NCBI RefSeq assembly: GCF_009764685.1
Contig: NZ_VHLM01000055.1
Coordinates: forward strand, 1 to 64,000
DNA: 64,000 bases
Origin: Flavobacterium sp. I-STPP5a
Lineage (GTDB): Bacteria > Bacteroidota > Bacteroidia > Flavobacteriales > Flavobacteriaceae
Direction of reading: 5' to 3'
This document shows positions 60,826 to 64,000 of this stretch, one piece after another. The position numbers and the translations under genes were made by a program. The notes beneath the pieces were generated by a model. That model saw only the letters and a list, made by a program, of their open reading frames with translations. It was not told the origin of the DNA and made no database searches. Position 1 is the stretch's first letter. Every line of letters begins with the position of its first letter.

Positions 60826-62991
60826 TTACTTTTTTCCTGCCTCGACAAATTCTAAAACATCTAAGCTTGCTTTTGAAGTAAAAACACCATAATTGACTGT
60901 GGCTTTATTTTTTTCGATACTGTCAATTGTTCCAATGGCTTTTCCGTCAAACATACGCACTCGATCGCCTACTTTTAGAACTGGTTTTGGCTTTTCAACC
61001 ACTACTTTTTGTTTTTTCTCTTTCTTTTCCTTTCGAATTTCTTCCACCTGAACGGTTACTTCTTGGATGACTTCTTTCTTTTTTTCAATTTGCGCTTTTG
61101 TCTCTTTAGCAGTAGCTTTTTTACGCTTAGAATTTTCAATTTCAATAATTTTCAAAAACTCACCAAGTAGTTCTTTCTTATTTTTGTTGTTGAAATACTT
61201 TTCAGAAATGTCTTCAATCTTTTGTCCAATATAAATGGTTTTTTGATTGCTGTCGTACAACTCTTGGTAACTTTCCAGTTTTTGCTTGATTTTTACATTG
61301 ATATTTTCCATTTTTTTGCCCTCTTCACGTGCTTTGCTTTCTTCTTCTTTTAGCGTTTGCGACGTTTTTTCAAGCTTAGAGCGTTCCTTTTGTAAGGTGG
61401 CAATGGTTTTATCAAATCGTACTTTACCAACTTCAATTTTCTTTTTGGCGCGATTAATCAAGCTAAAAGGAATTCCGTTTTTGAGTGCAACCTCAAAAGT
61501 AAATGAACTTCCCGCCTGACCGAGCACTAATTTATATAATGGTTCGAGTGTTTTTTCGTCAAAAAGCATGTTGGCATTCGTTGCAAAAGGTAATTCATTC
61601 GCAAGAATCTTCAAGTTCGAATAATGGGTTGTGATGATACCAAAAGCTTCTCTGTGGTAGAACTCCTCCAAGAAAATTTCAGCCAAAGCGCCTCCTAATT
61701 CAGGATCAGATCCGGTACCAAATTCATCAATTAAAAACATAGTTTTTCTGTTGCATTTTTTCAGAAAGTAATTCATGTTTTTTAATCGATAACTATACGT
61801 ACTTAAATGATTTTCAATAGATTGATTATCTCCAATATCAGTAAGGATTCTGTCAAATAAAAAGGTTTCACTGCGCTCGTGTACGGGAATCAATATGCCA
61901 GATTGCAACATCAATTGCAATAAACCAACTGTTTTTAACGAGATGGTTTTTCCACCAGCATTAGGTCCTGAAATTACAATAATTCTATTTTCTTGTCCTA
62001 ACTCAATGGTTTGTGGATGCGTTATTTCGTTTTTTTGCTTGTTGTTTAGATACAAAATAGGATGAAAAGCATCTCTAAAATACAATCTGCGTTCTTCAGT
62101 AATCGTTGGTAGAATTCCGTTTATTTTATTGGCATATTTGGCTTTTGCAGCAATAACATCGATGTCACTTAAGAAATCTTGATATTCAACCAATAAAGGC
62201 AAAAAAGGTCTGATTTGATTGGATAAAAGCTTTAAAATTTGGGTTATTTCCTCTTTTTCTTCGTACTCTAGATTGCTCAATTCTCTGGAATATTGCAAAG
62301 TTGCTTCGGGTTCAATATACGCAATACTACCCGTTTTTGAACTGCCCATGATAGAGCCTTTTACTTTACGGCGGTACATGGCCAAAACAGCTAACACTCT
62401 TCTATTTTGCACAAAACTCTCTCTAATGTCATCTAGGTAACCCAACGAATTATAGTGCGTTAGTGCTGTTCCAAAACTCTGATTTACTTTTCCGCGCACC
62501 GCATTCATACTCCTACGGATATTCAATAAATCTGGAGAGGCATTGTCTTTTATTTCACCGTATTTATCAACCACATCGTCAATCATAGTGATAATGTCTT
62601 TGGTCAATTCTACTTGATTTGCTCTGAGATTTAAGTTTGGATAGTAGTCTTCGAATTTTTTTAAAAACTGCAATAAAAAATTCACGGTACTCGAAAGGTT
62701 TGCAATTTTTCTAAAACTACCTACTTCAAGAAAACTATCTTCAATAGCAAGAAATTTGATCTCGTGTGAGATGGCTTCAAAACCATGATTTGGGATGGCA
62801 TTGTTATTTTGAAAAGACGAAACATACTCTGAGGTTTGCAATAAAGCTTGCATCAAAGTTTCTTTGTCTTTAAAAGGAGTTATTTCAAGTGCTTTTTCTT
62901 TTCCAATATCAGTATTGCAAATAGAAGATATTGTTTCTAGTACAGTTGGAAATTGTAAATCTTGTAATGTTTTTTCGGTAATGGAGATCAT
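60826..62991 (-). CDS. mutS2: MutS2 family ATPase lacking the Smr domain
   Basis: A 721-residue MutS2 with clamp-like helical core, ATPase Walker A GPNAGGKTISLKT, Walker B MFLIDEFGTGSDPELGGAL, a long coiled coil (about 520-640) and a C-terminal KOW-like domain (VGDRVRMFDGKAIGTID). The Smr nuclease domain that ends the Bacillus-type protein is absent, as the sequence stops right after the KOW domain. MutS2 acts in collided-ribosome rescue or recombination control. Without Smr, cleavage is not expected from this protein. Confidence 0.94.
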   Translation of the reverse strand: MISITEKTLQDLQFPTVLETISSICNTDIGKEKALEITPFKDKETLMQALLQTSEYVSSFQNNNAIPNHGFEAISHEIKFLAIEDSFLEVGSFRKIANLSSTVNFLLQFLKKFEDYYPNLNLRANQVELTKDIITMIDDVVDKYGEIKDNASPDLLNIRRSMNAVRGKVNQSFGTALTHYNSLGYLDDIRESFVQNRRVLAVLAMYRRKVKGSIMGSSKTGSIAYIEPEATLQYSRELSNLEYEEKEEITQILKLLSNQIRPFLPLLVEYQDFLSDIDVIAAKAKYANKINGILPTITEERRLYFRDAFHPILYLNNKQKNEITHPQTIELGQENRIIVISGPNAGGKTISLKTVGLLQLMLQSGILIPVHERSETFLFDRILTDIGDNQSIENHLSTYSYRLKNMNYFLKKCNRKTMFLIDEFGTGSDPELGGALAEIFLEEFYHREAFGIITTHYSNLKILANELPFATNANMLFDEKTLEPLYKLVLGQAGSSFTFEVALKNGIPFSLINRAKKKIEVGKVRFDKTIATLQKERSKLEKTSQTLKEEESKAREEGKKMENINVKIKQKLESYQELYDSNQKTIYIGQKIEDISEKYFNNKNKKELLGEFLKIIEIENSKRKKATAKETKAQIEKKKEVIQEVTVQVEEIRKEKKEKKQKVVVEKPKPVLKVGDRVRMFDGKAIGTIDSIEKNKATVNYGVFTSKASLDVLEFVEAGKK

Positions 62992-63014
62992 TTATGCTAC
63001 AGTCTTTTGAACTA

Positions 63015-63022
63015 CAAAAATA
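63015..63022 (-). promoter_or_regulatory. -7 box of mutS2
   Basis: Minus-strand TATTTTTG lies 23 nt before the ATG at 62991. Confidence 0.55.
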
Positions 63023-63148
63023 AGCTTATTTTAAGAAAGAAACGAGTAGTTATTCTACATAGATTCAAAGAAATAAAAACAGAAAGAAACTCACATATAT
63101 ATAACGCTTTGTTTTACTAATTTTAGGAAAGTTATTTCTATCTTCTTG

Positions 63149-63156
63149 TATATTTG
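63149..63156 (+). promoter_or_regulatory. -7 box of the NTF2-like gene
   Basis: TATATTTG lies 34 nt before the ATG at 63191. An in-frame TTG at 63146 is part of the promoter. Confidence 0.6.
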
Positions 63157-63190
63157 TACCAATAAATTTTATAAAAAAGCACTATTTTTA

Positions 63191-63526
63191 ATGGATCCAA
63201 TTACCATCATTCAAGGACAACTAGACGCATACAACAAGCAAGATTTAGAGTTGTTTTTAAGTTTTTTTTCAGACAATATTGAAATATATACTTTTCCAAA
63301 TGAGTTACTTTACACAGGAATCCAAAATATGAGAGACTATTATGAAAATGCTTGGAAACTTAATCCAAATCAAAAAGCTATTGTAAACGAAAGGATGTTT
63401 CTTGACAATACAGTAATAGACAAAGAACTTGTGATTGGGAGAGCAAATGGTATTGACATAAATGTTATAGCAATTTATACAATTAAAGACAATATCATCA
63501 TTAAAGTGTTTTTTATTCGACAATAG
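63191..63526 (+). CDS. NTF2-like (SnoaL-type) protein
   Basis: A 111-residue protein with the NTF2-like fold: IIQGQLDAYNKQDLELFLSFF, MRDYYENAWKLNPN and IAIYTIKDNIIIKVFFIR match the helix and strand pattern. No signal peptide. Such proteins can be isomerases or ligand carriers, and no catalytic residues are clear. Transcribed from its own promoter, just upstream of ung. Unlike the NTF2-like protein at 18653, this one is nearer to the SnoaL/steroid-isomerase pattern. Confidence 0.8.
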   Translation: MDPITIIQGQLDAYNKQDLELFLSFFSDNIEIYTFPNELLYTGIQNMRDYYENAWKLNPNQKAIVNERMFLDNTVIDKELVIGRANGIDINVIAIYTIKDNIIIKVFFIRQ

Positions 63527-63574
63527 TCAAGTTTAATACATACATTTTTTAAAAAGTTCCTAAAAGAAATCATT

Positions 63575-64000
63575 ATGCTACCAAATTTAAATATTGCTTG
63601 GCAAACCATTATTGCAAATGAAATAGAAAAAACTTATTTTCAAGACTTAATGAAGGAAGTGGCGGTAGAATATCAAAATCAAATCTGTTTCCCTCCTAAA
63701 GAATTGATTTTTGAGGCTTTTAACCAATGTTCTTTTGATGCTGTAAAAGTGGTAATTATTGGCCAAGATCCTTATCATGGAGTGGGAGAGGCTAATGGTC
63801 TATGTTTTTCGGTAGCTGATGGGGTGCGCATACCGCCATCATTAAGAAATATTTTTAGAGAAATGAGTGACGATTTGGGAACGGTTTTTTTGCCTACATC
63901 AGGTAACTTGCAGTCGTGGGCTCAGCAAGGTGTTTTGTTGCTCAATGCTACTTTAACAGTGAGACAGGATAGTCCTAATAGTCATAAGCATTTAAAATGG
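63575..64000 (+). CDS. ung: Uracil-DNA glycosylase (3' end outside window)
   Basis: The frame opens at the ATG at 63575 and stays open to the window edge (142 codons, about two thirds of the gene). The catalytic water-activating motif VVIIGQDPYHG and the Family 1 stretches GLCFSVADGVRIPPSLRNIF and GVLLLNATLTVR are visible. It removes uracil from DNA in base-excision repair. Identity is clear although partial. Confidence 0.95.
   Translation, partial: MLPNLNIAWQTIIANEIEKTYFQDLMKEVAVEYQNQICFPPKELIFEAFNQCSFDAVKVVIIGQDPYHGVGEANGLCFSVADGVRIPPSLRNIFREMSDDLGTVFLPTSGNLQSWAQQGVLLLNATLTVRQDSPNSHKHLKW

Overview
The window is chromosomal DNA from a member of the Flavobacteriaceae, most likely Flavobacterium. 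The evidence is its AT-rich composition, the recurring Bacteroidota -7 box (TAnnTTTG), weak or absent Shine-Dalgarno sequences, and families typical of this group: a CAL67264-type small membrane protein, DUF3822 next to rsmD, DUF6952 next to thioredoxin, a CusA-TolC fusion, a bifunctional lpxC-fabZ, and a his operon ordered GDCBHAFI. Most of the window is housekeeping sequence. I saw no rRNA, tRNA, prophage or CRISPR array. The only mobile DNA is a truncated IS1182-type transposase at the left edge.

Layout. 1-2067: the IS fragment, then a peroxiredoxin-thioredoxin-DUF6952 redox group. 2194-6848: a peptidoglycan-salvage group (exported GHL10 hydrolase, AmpG-like permease, NagZ-like glucosaminidase). 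7075-13592: a D-2-hydroxyacid dehydrogenase fusion, an APC amino-acid permease and an HD phosphohydrolase. 13633-19984: lipid A genes (lpxD, lpxC-fabZ, lpxA, a second lpxD) interleaved with efp, an NTF2-like gene and sucD. 20185-31858: a mixed region with a possible GIY-YIG-like protein, a di-haem peroxidase, a NhaC/MetT-type transporter behind a probable compact SAM-type riboswitch, fabG behind a structured leader, a VWA-like membrane protein, LysR+YeiH, a P1-type nuclease and an LTA-synthase-like enzyme.

32020-44377 is the most interesting accessory region. It holds a thioredoxin-ApbE-DUF4266-DUF3570 module, then an OmpR-type two-component system, a divalent-metal RND pump fused to its outer-membrane channel, its adaptor, a ferritin-VIT1 iron/manganese exporter and a small four-helix membrane protein. 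Paired TTAAG/TTAAT repeats with an 11-bp period lie upstream of both the ApbE module and the pump, so one response regulator may control both. The DUF3570 protein carries an SSGASQS stretch resembling the ApbE flavinylation consensus.

44422-52237 is the his operon, with a histidine-rich leader peptide, antiterminator and terminator (classical attenuation). 52582-64000: an outer-membrane protein, rsmD-DUF3822, an OmpA lipoprotein, a glycosyltransferase, an HSDR_N-type protein, holA, a small membrane protein, ettA, a DCC oxidoreductase, mutS2, an NTF2-like protein and the start of ung.

A recurrent structural theme is a set of quasi-palindromic intergenic elements between co-directional genes. 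They share architecture but mostly not sequence, and they are densest in the his operon.
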